Under the pieces are notes generated by a model. It was not told where the DNA came from, ran no database searches, and worked only from the letters and a program-made list of their open reading frames with translations. A stretch of 64,000 nt of DNA from Rallus limicola (taxonomy: Eukaryota > Chordata > Aves > Gruiformes > Rallidae): NCBI GenBank assembly GCA_022605955.1, contig JAKCOZ010000008.1:21577083-21641082 (forward strand), read 5' to 3'. Numbering within the stretch: position 1 is the first letter of the stretch; the number at the start of each line of letters is the position of its first letter. Positions 32,923 through 46,789 of this stretch are shown piece after piece. A program made the position numbers and the translations under genes.

Positions 32923-33620
32923 GGTCCCGCCGCCGCCCACGGAGGGCTCTGCCGGGACGTCGGGGCTGGGCTGGAAGCTGCTGCCGGCGGGGCACCCGTG
33001 GTGTCCTTTCAGGCGGGACCGCGGCAATGCAGCTCCGCTGTTTCCTTTTCTTCTATTGCAACTTATTCCAGTTCTGTGTACCAGGATTCAGGGAAAGGTG
33101 CCAGCCCGAAACGCTGCTGCTGCTGCTCGATGTGCGGCCGTGCCGAGACAGCGGCTGCCGCAGCTGGGACCGAACGCGGCCGGCCGCTCCCCCCGGGGAC
33201 AGCAGCTCCGCCAGCTCCCCTGGATCCGCTTCCGAGGGGTGCACGGGGCCTTCCGCAAGCTCCCGACACCTTCTTCCTTTTGCATGTAAAAAGAGAGATC
33301 CGGTGGCTCAGGCAGAGTTCATGCAGAACGGGGGGAAAACCCCGAGAAAGCAGAGCAGAGGAGAGCCTGGAAAACGGGCCCCCACGGGAGGGGGCAGGGA
33401 TGGTCACCACTACCACTGTGAGTCCAAGGTCTCCTTTTGAAAAAAGTGCCCTTGTCTTCTGCCCTACCCTTTGCAAAACTGCTGCAAAAAAAGAGGCTGT
33501 TCATGCTTGTATTTATTCCTCGTTCGTTCCCATTCCTTTTCCTGATGTCGCTGATTTAATCCAACATAAGTTTAGTAACTGTGAGGGAAGGGTTTAAAAG
33601 AAATAAAGTCTTAGGAGGAG
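32923..33620 (+). other. HOXD1 3'UTR
   Basis: The sequence after the TGA stop shifts from GC-rich to AT-rich and ends at a clear AATAAA at 33602-33607. The predicted 3'UTR is about 700 nt. A long plus-strand frame across exon 2 and this region (to 33440) is a shadow in another frame. Confidence 0.65.
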
Positions 33621-36600
33621 CACTTCTTCCAATTCAGACTGCAGTGGTGCTGGGATTTTCCTTGCAGAGGCTCTGGGCTTCCCAGGACTGGACAGAAGCT
33701 GCTCTGTTAGTTCTAAGCACCTCTCACTTGTGTGAGGGCAAGGATGAGAGACAATGTAAAGCCTCTTACAGCATCTAGGGCCAGACAGATCACCCAGCTC
33801 TCCCACATTTGATTGTATCTTATGGTTAAAAAAATGCACCATATTAAATCAGTTAGCAAGAAATCATACCACAGGCAAAACCTCAAGAGCTGTTACAGTG
33901 CAGAAAGATGCCCTGGTTTGACCACAGACCTCTGCCAGCCAAAGATGAAGATGATTCCTAGGTCTTTCACTTGGGACACTCATTCAAAGAGAGTGACAAC
34001 AACTGATTACTCCGTAGAGTGCAAAATTCACCAGTGATCCTCACTCCTCCTGATTTCCTCTTCCCCAGAGTTAAAGTAACAGTATGAAAGTGGACAAAAG
34101 AGCCACATCTAGACTCTTCCCACCTGTGGCTGGGAAAGCATAAGAGCAATGCAGAGAGGAATGACATCGGGATTTACGGGAAGGTGGTTTTGTTTATTTG
34201 TGGGACAAAATGATTTTGGACAACTCTGTCTTTGCTCTGGATTTCTGCTGGGTGTTGGACTTTTAGGTAAAGAACAAATTGTAGCACCAGGGGAGATGGA
34301 TCTCAGGGGACCTGAAAGCGTTATGTCCCTGTCTGGAAGTCAGCCCCAGACACCATCTTTGTTGGACAGTTTCTGGGCAAAAGAAACAGAAAGAAAATGA
34401 AGATGGATATCTCAAGTCAGAAAGCCCACAATGTAGGGGATACTTATTCTCCTTACTGCCTTACATTACCCAAGGTGCCCCTCTGCTTTCTTATGAAGGC
34501 TTCTTTTTTGGTGAGGGACTGGAAAGCCACCACCGATAGCAGCTTCCTCAGAGTTTTGTGGGAGCCCTGGGAAATGGTGTGTTCCCAAAAGCTGCACAGG
34601 TACGTTGGGATGGTGCTGTGACAGCAGGCCCATAGCTGGGCAGGGGCAGGAGGCCTGATGGGCAAGGAAATGGGTGCCCTTGCAGTGAGTATTTGAGGGA
34701 CCTCTCGCGACAGAGGTGTTTGCTTATACATCGTATCCTGGTTGTACCTGGAAAGTACAATAAAGCTAGAGGCTCGTGGTTGTGCATGCATGCAGGGACA
34801 TTTTTGTTTTGTATATGGTGTTACAGTTCACGTCCCACCAGCTGATTGACTTACAGGCTTATCACTGGAAAATTCTCAGGAGTGAAGTACTCATGTGAAA
34901 CTAGGCACAACCAAGTATGTGGTTTGCGGTTCCTTATTAATGACACCAAAGAAGTGTTTATACTACTGGCTGAATAAAGCAAAATCTGGTAAAATTAATG
35001 AAAGTTCAAGTAAATGAAATCTGTTTTGCAAGCCGAATATTAAAGACAAGTCTACTTCTGACCAACTCTTTTCAGCTGCTCTTGAGGTACGTTTTTACCA
35101 AGTATCCTGCTAGTACTCCTTGTTTTTTTAAGCAACAAATAAGCACAGAGATGTAGCCAGAATAACCCATCTTTCTAAGGGCATATGGTTCACAAGCAAA
35201 CTTTAGAAAACAGCTGTGTTTTCAGTTGCCTCCAAATTTGTCACATGTCTTTGGGGTTGCAGGCTTTGTCAGCCTTTTATTTTCCTAATGATTTTGACAT
35301 TTGTGTTAGGCACTTCAGGCCAGAGGAACGTTTTCACACTGCTGGCACACCTCTGCACTACCAACATGGAAAGAAAGATTCCCATTGAATTCGGTAGCGC
35401 TGGATCAGGCCATTAGAGCACACTAAGTCTTTTATAATAGAATGTTTTCATGCCGTATATTTTCCTGAATAAATAAATACATGTGCTGGCCTTGTAGCAG
35501 TGTAGAGTTCTGTATCCATCAAAATGACACAGCCTGAATATATAGAGATTTACTTGCAAATTAAGATGGAACCTTACAACTATTTTATGGCAGTCTGAAT
35601 CAATTTGCTGGTATGAACACAACTATATTCCATGTAAAGAACTGGTACTTAGTATTAAGGGTAATTTCTGCTCACATGACAGGGACAATTTAATAGGTTC
35701 TTTCTTCTTCATGAACAGTTCTAGCTGTGTGAAGATTAGATATTGCTCTTTGCACTGTTCTGTCAGCAAGATACCCAGAGGAAGGAGTTAATGCAAGTCA
35801 TGTGCCAATTCCTGAATGATTAAATAAAAATGCCTGATATACATGGGTGCATACATGAGACAAATAAATGATAGATAAGGTCTAAGATTCTCTCATTTAA
35901 CATTAATCCCAAGAGTTGTGTCTCACACATAATCAATCTGATGCCTAGCAGTTGGAAACAGGTTTTTGGCTAGGCAAAAGAGCAACACCCATAGTTCTCA
36001 CCACAATCAGAACAAAATATTGCAGATTTGCCTCAGTAGATAACCCACCACTGTATAATTTATCACAAATTATGAAAATACTATTTCCTGCCCTTATTTT
36101 CCCTTAAACATCATTAGAAACCATGGAAAGACTGTTCTATTTCAGTCAGATATTAATTTTTGCCTACTGACTATTGCTCAAAGGGCCACAGGCTACAAAG
36201 GGATACGAACAAAATAATTTTTTTAATGTGTTCCCATTCTGCCTGAAACAGAATAAAAATATTGATTTGGAAGGCTTTACTGGAGAAAAAAAATAGTTGT
36301 AAAATTACTGTTCCTGAGCAGTATGTGTGAATGTAGAGATTTCATATCCTTGGATACGTAAGTGAGAGCAGAAAATCATGCCTCTCTGAAAGCCAAGCTT
36401 AGGTAAGAACCAAAGCTTGCTTGGATAGCTGGTTTCCTCTGCAGAACTGAATGAGTATGTTACCACTTGCAAATGCAGCACAGGGAAGGGTTTGCCCAGG
36501 GTCAAACCAAGCACTCTGGTTTACAGTATGAGTTGCATACACAGGTTTATTTTGAGCATGAAAGAACTCAGCAGCAAGCCAGAAAACAAAAATACGCAAC

Positions 36601-39600
36601 CCAATCACCACATTTTAATCTCCTTTTAAAAGTGTGCCATTTCCTCTATTTATTGGTAAAACCTGGAACGGTGGCTTTGTGCATAAAATGGTACAGACTA
36701 TTGCCTCTTTTAAGAAAAACCTTTGCAGGCAAAATTACAAAATGGAAAGACCTCCTTGTAGTTCCAAGCACTTGTCTCTAACAGCTAATAAATCATACTT
36801 ATGATTTGTCCCACACCGCTCTGTTAGCCTAAATTCCAATGAAATCCTGAGAACATGTGCAAATCCCTGGCGACCAGGGAGAAAGAGGTATGGAGAGAAA
36901 CCCCAGATAAGACATGGCTGTTACCAGTTTATCATTAAGAGGTGACTGAGGTTTAAACACACACTTTTCTATTGGAGATATATGGCTACAGACATCTATT
37001 TGTATATGTGACCCACTCAATCTCTACCATCATTTTTTGTGACTTTTCCTAATGTTGGTGAACTAGGGGAGTCTTTTGTCTGGGGAAAAGAACTCTGTTG
37101 AAAGAAAGGTGAACCAAATGACAAATCATTCTGCTCCCTACTGTAAGAGTGTCTGTTATTCACTCCCCTCCCCATCCATATCTCTAAAATGTTCCCCAAA
37201 TAATTCTGGGCAGTATAGAGGAAAAAGTACTTTGCACAGACAGTGTCTTATGTCCGCTTTATCAAAAAATCATTCGCAGTTCTTGAGCACCAGCCAAGTG
37301 AACAAAGTAACCTTCAGCTGTGCAACATGTGAATCTTCCCTTGGCTTAAATTTAGGCCTGCATGGAGTGCTAAAATCTCACATAAGAGATCCAGTCTTGA
37401 GAACTATTTGTAAGCAGGACAAGGCTCCCTTCATACTGAAAAATTTTAGACACTGGCCCACAAGAGAGCTTTTCATAAACGATTTTGTTTTCCTTGTGTT
37501 TTTGTTTCCTCAGAAGGCAACAGCCCCTGGTGATTAGCAGATTGAAAACCAGCAGTTTAAGTAAACAAACAAATACGTGAACAAATATAGTCAGTTTCTT
37601 CTCTACCAGCCTATCAGACTTCCCACTGCCTGGAAAACAGATCGTTTTACTACACTTCATCAGAAAGCACAGTGTTACAAATAACACACCATGGGAAATT
37701 TCAGTTTATTCTGGAAACTGAGGCATTTTTAACCAGGATAGCATATCAGGCCTTATGAAAATGTTCAACAGGCCTAATCCAGACAGCCTGGCCCGTGGCC
37801 CTGGTCTTTGAGTGAGTGAGACCCCTAAACTCACCAGCATGGGGGACACATCTGACCTGGGTGCTTGTGCCCTTACATGGAGAGTCAAGACTTCTGCAAT
37901 ACACTGATCCTGCATGAAATTACACCCATGTGTGGATTCAGTGGATCAGGAGAGCTGCTTCTGCCAATACAGCCTGTGAAAAACACCCCCTGTCCTAGTA
38001 ATAAGATTTCAGTGACATCAGTATAGCAGTAGAACCTAAGAGCCATTACTCTTCATTTTAACAGTTGTACTATACTAAATCTACATCTCTAATGCCCCTT
38101 TTTATGTTCCTTCAACAAGTAAGCTAGATTAGACACAATAAAGTTTAGAGTGGTACTTGAAAACAGATAAAAATCTTACTAAATTTTTTAATGACTACTC
38201 AGATCAGATTTTGTGCAGTTACTGTTCAGATAATGGAAACAGTTTCTAGTCCTGGCAATCTCTACTATTAGATCCATATGTTAAGCATAGATATTAAAAT
38301 AATTATTTTTAAACCCCACACATTTATGGATTTATAAATTACACCTTTTATGTGGGGACACACTTTCTTCAACATCTAAGTGTACCAAATCCAATTATAA
38401 TTATCAAATGTTGTTAAAAGCCTATCAATAAAATCCATCTATCTTTCCTTTTAGAAATTAATCTGAGTAGAAGTGTGGTCGGTACCTGACATCAGTGGGT
38501 TATCAAAACGTGTTTTCTCATGCTGGAGAGAGCAGACCCCAAAACACAGCACACACAACAGGATGATGCCTTATAATAGGTCCAAGATTTTGTAAAATTT
38601 TGTACTTGCAACCAGCACTGGGAGCACTTGGACATTTTAATGTGACCAGGCAGACAGTTCAAAAAAGTGGAACAGGACTGTGGAACACACTTCATGTCAC
38701 GTCTCACCTAAGAAATGGACCACCTGGAGCTTCTGGTTGCTTTTCAAAAGTAGTACAAAATCAAATAGATTTAGTAATCTGATTTGGGACTTCGCAGGTG
38801 TGAATTGCTACAGCAAGAGTCACACAAGAAAAGCACTATCACAACTCTGGGGCTAATAATAAATGTGAATGAAAAAGGAAAAAAAAAGAAAAAAAGCATT
38901 GCATCCTGTCTGCATGTTGTCAGTGTCATCTGTGATGATGTTGGTCTGTCACTTTTGAGCTAAGACCCACAACAGAGCTCACCCATGCCAGAGACAGACT
39001 GCTGTGCTTTCAAGAACTGGAAAAGCATGGCTCTGGCCTGTTCTTCTGAAGATTTGTTTCGTAAATTTTAAATCCCTGGTATTTAATAAAAAGATGATGG
39101 CATATCTGGATGTTGTCGGCAGCGGTCAAATCCAGACAGGGACCTCCAGATCTGCTGTCACTGCCAGTCTGCTGTTCATTCCCTAAAGCCCTTGTCAGCT
39201 ACAGGCTATCCTGAGCCTCACCAGAGGCTGCACGATGTACGAGCGGTACCACAATTTGCTCACATTTGCTGGGTTTGTCAGGCTCAGGGCTTGGTCTGCA
39301 TTGGATGTTAGGAAAAAAAAATTACTGAAAGAGTTGTGGGGGCCTGCAACAGGCTGCCCAGGGAGGGGGTTGAGTCACCATCCCTGGATGTGTTTAAAAA
39401 AAGGGCAGATCAGGTACTTAGGGATATGGTTTAGCTTAGGATGGGAATGGTTGGACTTGAGGATCTTAAAGGTCTTTTCCAACCTTGTAATTTTGTGATT
39501 CTGTGGTCTTGTCTGCATTTAACTGTGCCGATAGTTCAGACTGGCTGTTCGTTTGACTCGTCAGTGTAAGTCCTCTGTACCAGAGCTGAGATATATTGGC

Positions 39601-42600
39601 AAGCCCAGGCATTCATTTTACTAAGCATTTAATTCTGAACATCTGACTAAGAAGGCTTCAGATCCTAACAACATTACTCTTGTAACTTTTGCCAGCCTTC
39701 AGGGAATTGAGAGGAGGTAATGGATTGGGGATGTCACGCTTACACATGGCTGCTAGCCGGACGAAGCTGGAATTTAGCTAGCCTGTGCTCTTGGCACACT
39801 CACAGAAATGGAATCTGGCTCATGTGGCTCAAAATATTTTTAAGTCAAGCATTTCTTTTCCATGTCCCTGTGTCCAAAAAGTTTCTGAGTGCATATTCTT
39901 TGCAAAATGTTCTGAAATCATTCCTGCACTACTTTTTATTTCTGGCTGCTTGGTCTCAAAAAAGACCAAAGGGGACACCTGGTGCTTTGCTCATGTCCTT
40001 CTGCTGGTGCCAGGAAAAAGATCAATCTGGTCTGCCACATCTCCTCACAAGTCTCAGGAGGTACCCAGCCTTACCAACTCATACTACTAAAAAGACCATA
40101 TGTTTTTAATCTATATACATTCAAGTTATTTCAGTCAGCATAATTTTTTTTCCTTACCACAGTTGTACCCTGGGGAGAAACTATGTCAAGTATGAACTTC
40201 TACAGCTGTAATGAAGATAAGGCAAAGATTTCCTTGTTCTTTTTATGGAACCAGACAATGCTTTTAGATGGAGTAGGTTTAACTTCTGAAGTTTCTACTG
40301 TGTCATGCCTAGTGAATTGATTCTCAACCTTTAAAAATATAGCATAGCACTCTTGTACAGTCGGGCTACATGTTAACTGGAAGTGTTGACAAAAAACTTA
40401 GAGAAAAGCTTCTTATTTATGAGACAAGTGGGGGAAACGATAGGAAAAAAAGCCCCAAACACTTCCATGTAAGCTTTTTTTATAAAAGGAAGTTTCCCAT
40501 TGGAGGCAAAAACTTATAAAGGCTCTGCAGCATTTAGCTGTAAAAGCAGAAAAGTCAGTATAAACAATGGATTGCTTCTCCAAGAACCAAGCAATCAGGG
40601 ACAGCCCATCATGACTTTTCTGCTGAAACAAGATGGACAGCACAAAAAGTCAAGAGTTAAGCTTTATCCCTGCTCAGCAGAGACAGCATTCACATGAGAT
40701 CCACAAGTTTCATGTCCCTGCTCCAGCATGTTTGTCTCCTCCCTAGGGCACTCCCCCAGGATATGGAGATTGAATGGGGTGGTTTAGACCCCACAAAGTC
40801 TCTACCAAACTTTCTTCTAGAGTGTTAACATTTTTTGTTGGGCTCTCATATTGCAAGAGCATCCTTATATATATGACCAATGAGGGTTTTTTTTTTCTAA
40901 GTAGGTTTTGCGTTCTCTCTTTTTAAGATCTTTTAAAGGGGTTTTGGTTTTATCCCAGAGTGGAACAGCAACACATTTTTAATCTCAAAAATCTTTTGGG
41001 ACAAGGAAACCATTTCCTGCCCAGCTCTACAATTAATCACAGCACATCCCTCTTACAGTGTGCTACAGATAAATAATTCATTACAGCTGCCTCTTCCCTC
41101 CATGCAGGGTAGGCAGTTGTGATCATTTCTACAGGAAGGAGAAAGTTAATTCTTTCTATGCCGGCCTCCAGAGAAGGATTTAGACCATCTCAAAAGGAGC
41201 TTTGATGAATTAATAAACCTCCTCAGTATTTACCACAGTTGTCCAGAAACTGAGATCAATTGCAGCTCCTTAATTCTCCAGATAACATCTTCAGGTTTTG
41301 AGAAGACTTGCCTAACCAGTGCCTACAGGCAAACTGTGAACAATTATTCTTACTTTCATTAACAAGATGAATCAGGATTTTGCTGCAGTAGGAGCTATAC
41401 AAATATCAAGATGAACCTTCACAGGCATCATTACTGCAAGTTGGAGTCATGGTTTCTGTTTTGATATTCATGCCATTTTGACTATGCAGCCTTGATCCAT
41501 TCTTTTTTTTTTTTTAAATGATTTGTTGGTGACTGGTCAACCAGAGATTAATAATAATAAAAAAATAGACAGTATGAAAACAGTCCATTAGCACCAGTTG
41601 TCTGCGAGGAAGCCAAAGGTAGAGTCAGTCTGGCAGGGAGGGTAGGGGAAGGCAGTGGAGACCTGTGTGGTGGCACAGGCAGGGAAACCAGTACTTCATG
41701 TGCAGAAACATGCTCTGTCTGTATCTGAGACACTGGCAGGGTCCTGGGGGCATTGATGGGCCTCACCAGCCCCACCTGGGACCCCCACCACACCCTGCCC
41801 ATCAGCTCAGGAAATCTATTTAAAGCTCAGCCCAGGGCAATTGTCCTTTTTGCTTAGCTATGGTTCTTGCTTACTTGGACCCTGAACCATGAGTTATGAT
41901 GTACCTATCCCCATGGATGTACCAGATGCCCTGGGCTGAGAGTGGTAGAACAGGCTGTGGCTGTGGAGCACCTGCATGAAAGCTCAGGTAAAGCTGGGAA
42001 GATCCAGATCTGACTTTAAGATCTGAGCTATTTCAGAGCATGGGGAAAGCTTCCTCAGCAGCTGCTGTGGATGACAGGGATATGTAAGGGCCTGGGGGCT
42101 GGTAATGCCTCCTGTGAGTAAAACAGTGACTCTAGGATTACTGCACAACTGCTTTGATGCCTGCTTAGTGCAGCTGCAAGGATGACAGATGTGCTAAGAG
42201 ACTTGGCACCCCTGAAAATCTGACCCTGCTGAACAAAATAAGGCAATAGAGGAGGTAAGTGAGAAAGGGAGAGGAAAACTATTTCTCTAATAGCTTTTAT
42301 GTACTGTTTATTTTCAGAAATGATAAGCTATTCTTATGACTCTTAAACCCTATAAAACCTCTCTATCCTCGTATGAGCTACATCAGCATTAACTGATTTG
42401 TCAATTAAGTATGCAGTATCTTCCGTAAGTGCGAAGCGGTTAGTGTTAATACTCTGGTATGTTTTTATAGGAGCATGTTCCTAGAACTCGTACTTGTTTA
42501 CACAACTACAAGACCAAAATTTGTACCTGTCTGATTGTGAAAATAAGCAAATACTGTCACCAACATGCAATTCATTTCATCATAGTGTGAAACTCTATTG

Positions 42601-45600
42601 TAAGATACATATACAATCAACCTCATTTTTTACTCAGTCATAGATGCTACCACAAGACATAAATGCCAGCTTCCTGGTGAACTGCAGAGCAGATCCAGGG
42701 GTGACAGTTTGGCATCAATTTTGAGTCCAGGTTCTTGTCTAAAATAGTACCTCCTTAGTAAACTCCCTAGACTGTGTGTGTGACTGGAAACTTGTGCAAT
42801 TTTGGCATGATTCTTCACACTGAGGGATGAATGTCACTGAAGTGCAGTGGACTACATGAAATGTCTGATAGGCAAACACTAAGATATACCGAGTGCTCTG
42901 TGAGATCCATTTGATCACTCTAGTCCAGATCCATCTGTTTCTGTTGCTCTGTGTAGTTTGCCAGGCTGTTTAGTATACAGAGAACCTCTGGCATGAAGTT
43001 GTGCTAAAAACACCCTCCTGCTGCTGCCTGGCACTGGATGTGTTGGCAGGGAAGGACTTACTCAAGTCTTCGTTCATTGCAGAGATTCCCAGCAGCCATA
43101 ATGGCTTTTTAAAGACACTGACAGGCAGCATAATGCAGAGCAGCCCCCAGGATGCCCTAAGTTACACCACAGAGGCAGCCTGGCTGCGGGCCAGGTGAGA
43201 AGCAGGCGTTTCAGTGCTGGTTTGTTTGCTGCCTCTCACTACCACTTGGCCTATTCTCAAACACCAGCCGTACCACACAAGCAGTCTTCAGAGGTTTCAC
43301 TCAGCAGTGAAATTTCCGCACAGCTCTCTTTCAGAGAGAACCATTTCTAATTGAATCTACGACTCTCAGCATTCCTCTTGTGTCTTGGAAAGGCCTGACT
43401 TGTTAAAGACCTGCTCCATGGAAATGGAGAGCAGCAGCTTGGGCAGAGGTCCCCAGTCATGTGTTGAAAAAGTGCTCTGAGGTCTGTCGAGCTGCATGTG
43501 GTCCCAGCTGGTTGTCTTGGGACCAAGAAACATCCAACTGCAACACAGAACAGCTCTGCAGTGTCCTCTACCACCTCAGCAGTGCTCGGAAGAGGAGTGC
43601 TTGCCATCAGTGTTTGGCACACAATGCCACTGTATCTACCTTAAAGTGGACTTAGCCCACAATGTGTGTCATGAACTTGAGAATTGTACATAATACCTAG
43701 GGCAACTCAAATTCGGAGAAACTCATTCAAATGCCTCTGCTTTCTGTTCATTTTATGCCTAATATTCTGTCATGCACTTGGCCAGCTAGACTGTTAACTT
43801 GAATGGCCGGTAACAGTGGATGTATTAAAAAGCAAACAGCTTAAAAATAAATACAGGAAACCAAAAGTCTTCTTGCCATCTCCCAGTTCCTCTTAGAATC
43901 CTTAAAGAATATTTTTACATCTGCAAAGGACTTATGCTGCTGGTATAAATATGGACTATTGGCAGCCATACATTTGTATTAAATAATAACATGGAAGAAA
44001 AGAAAATACAAATTAAGCATGCATGTTAAAAACTGTCTGAATAATATTAAGGGAACTAATATGAAAAGTCTTGTTTTGCTTTCTAGACAGAAGATTAACT
44101 GTATTCAAATTCCATTCTATTTAAAATGGAGCTTATGTATATACGGTCTAGTCTTGTTTCCCCAGCGGACAGTTTAACCCTAGCAATTAATACCTTACCT
44201 TGTAAAGACAGACCATGGGGAGACATGGGCTATGAGAAAACTGTACTCCATCTTTTGGGCATGCCTGTGTAAGGTGAGACCCTTATTAAGGGGTAATTGT
44301 TCTGCTAGATCTACTCTGGTTGACTTTCTGCAAAGCCCGAGGGACAGCCTGATTCTGACTTTTTGGTTTCCCTTGAAATCCTATCTGAAAGTGCATCCTT
44401 CTTTCTGCACTGAAATCAGAGGGACTAGCACCTGCTGTTATGCCTTTGAAATCTGTGAAAACTGGGGATCTTTCCATGGCATGGAAGTTACCAGAAAGGC
44501 ATTTGTTAATGGTGCGGCCAGCTGAAGAAACGATTCGTATGCAGGCTCTGCAGGAAGCCAGGCTCACAAGAGTGATGCCTTTCCTCAAAGAGCTGGGGGG
44601 AGGAGAGAGGCGTATCAAATAAAGGTGAAGGTGGTGATGGAGTTGGTTTCATTGCCACTATCGATCATTGCTGAAGATCTCCCTGGAGGTTTTCCTACAA
44701 GATGCTCTGCTGTAACAGCCCTTTCAGTGGGAGCAGGGTGGAGGACTGGGAATGCAGAAACAAAAACCAGCGCCCCCAGCTCCTCTTCCAGAGAAGAGCG
44801 TCTGTGTAGTGCCACATGTTGGAAGCATGCGTTTAGCTCCATAGTTTTCCTCCTGTTACGGCTGTTTGGACTTGTTGGTTCATTTCTGTTGGTATCTATT
44901 TGTTGATACATGCTGGATTACTTTCCGATTTCTGTTCCCAGACGTAGTTTGCATTATCTGCCTCAGTTCCTGAGGATGAGCTCTTTCAGTCAAACTGACC
45001 TCTACAGATAAGCTTTCCTCTTTAATTAGGTGCTAGCATGTGTCTTATACCTAATTCATGTTCAGCCTTACCAGGTCAACTTTTGCACCATGTCTAGTGT
45101 TTTTTTTAGCCTTCTAAGTGCTGTTGGTGATTAAAGGCCTCAAATAGGACACTAGTGTAATTTAGACTGTTGTAATCTCCTGACACAAAGCCATTCAACA
45201 TCTCAAGACTGCTCATTTTCTGTAACTGTGGTGCTCTTCAACTTACAACTGTAACTAGAAATGTAGCTTTCTTCAGCGTTTTAGGATAATCAGTCCTCTT
45301 CCACATCACTGTGTTCAGTTCTTAGTCCATTGTTCCAATATACTTACTGGCTCTCCTGCTTTTGCTACTGCTTTGATAGCTTCCACTATCATGTGAAGAA
45401 GATGCTTAGTGTTTGAATAGTGTCATCAGAAGACTTTCACATACTTTGCAAACATTAATGCATTTCTATATTTGTTCCATGTCTTCTAGTACTTAGAAGA
45501 TTTAAGATCTTGCAAGACTGAGTTACCTGTCTTTCAGAGTAAAACTGCCTATTTGATAAAATGAGATAGTCTAGAAGTGAAAGACTTGTTTCATTATGTG

Positions 45601-46780
45601 ACAGAGCCTCTTGATCCTTATTTCTTTAGCCATATGTTATTAAGATGATCTTCTCTGCAATCTATATCTTCTCTGCAATCTACATATTTGATGCATGATT
45701 TAACTTTATGGCATTTTCCCAAACTTTGGATAGTCTTTATACTATAGAATCAAGGCTAAGAAATTACTGGCTGTTTAAAGGTGAGAAGTAAATCTCAAAA
45801 TGCATAGTTTGTCTTCTGGATTTTTAACTTAGGATGAAGAAAAGGCAGCTGTACTGTTTGCTGAGTCTCTTTTGTTATAAGTTATTGTCTACAAGACACT
45901 TCAAGAACCATTTTGGTACCAGGATGTTGGAAAGAAGATATTCAGTATGGTCAGTAAAGAAACCACACAAAATTCTCAGAACAGCCTCCTGTCAGATTCA
46001 GGTCACATTATGCCCCCCTCCTCTCCTCCATCATTCGTGCTTTAAAGGTAAAGAAAATTAATGGTCTGACTGGTAGACTGTTCTGAACAAATCAGGGGAG
46101 CAATATACTACAAAGCTGTACAGCCAGAACTAACACTTTTTTATGTTAGGGAAAATTCTAATTCACAGTTAATATGGCACTTCTCGGCAGTTAGAAGTTG
46201 GTCTTTTTTCTGCTTTCAGGCTCTAACCTGTATTTGGCCATGTCTGTTATCTTCAGAGAGCTAATGGGACTAAGCCCTCACATGTGTCAGAGCTCCACAT
46301 AGCTGAGTGGCAGAACTGAACTTGGCTTGAGTCACCTTTCCAGGGAGCCCCTAGAGCTGGTTACAGCATTCCCAACAGCTCTTTTTATGTTGAAATTAAA
46401 AGCAAACCAAACAAAACCCTCCAGAAACAAACACACAAAACCCACTTGTTTGGTTTCTTTATTAAAGAAATGTTAAGTAGTCTGAACTCGCACCTTTCAG
46501 GTCCTTAAGACAATTGCCTCTAATTGTCACATGGAGCATGTCAAGCTAACTTTCCTTCAGTGGTAGAGGTTCCCTGTGACTGACTGGTGACTTTGAACTG
46601 CAGCAGAAGTTGCTCACATGTCATATACCACCAAGAAAGCTGCAGAAGCTCTGCAATTATCCTTCTGGGCACACTTAATTCATTTTTTTTTTTAAAATTA
46701 GAATAAAGCAGGGGTGTCTGTCCTATTTCAGAAGCCAGCTGTGCTCATGCTGCTGGGAGGTTTGGTGTGAGCTCAGTATC
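33621..46780. other. HOXD1-MTX2 intergenic region
   Basis: About 13 kb of AT-rich unique DNA without a recognisable gene. Base composition and CpG density drop sharply compared with the cluster. One CR1 fragment lies at 39301-39508. Small simple tracts include an interrupted A-run near 38877-38895 and an 18-bp tandem duplication at about 45648-45683. Open frames are short and scattered on both strands. In other vertebrates this side contains retinoid-linked enhancers, but no specific element can be assigned here. Confidence 0.65.
39301..39508 (+). mobile_element. CR1 LINE fragment (3' end)
   Basis: The segment has the familiar 3' portion of the avian/reptilian chicken repeat 1 element. It reads in order TGGATGTTAGGAAAAA, ACAGGCTGCCCAGGGAGG, GAGTCACCATCCCTGGATGT, GGTTGGACTTGAGGATCTTA and AAGGTCTTTTCCAACCTTG, and ends with the CR1-type GTGATTCTGTGG. 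It is 5'-truncated, as most CR1 copies are, and encodes nothing. Orientation is plus strand. Confidence 0.9.
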
Positions 46781-46789
46781 AAACGCCAT

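Noticed and set aside
32526..33440. A 304-residue plus-strand frame over HOXD1 exon 2 and 3'UTR
   Set aside because: It is a frame-shifted shadow of the homeodomain exon (it reads scrambled versions of the same sequence) and continues through the 3'UTR.
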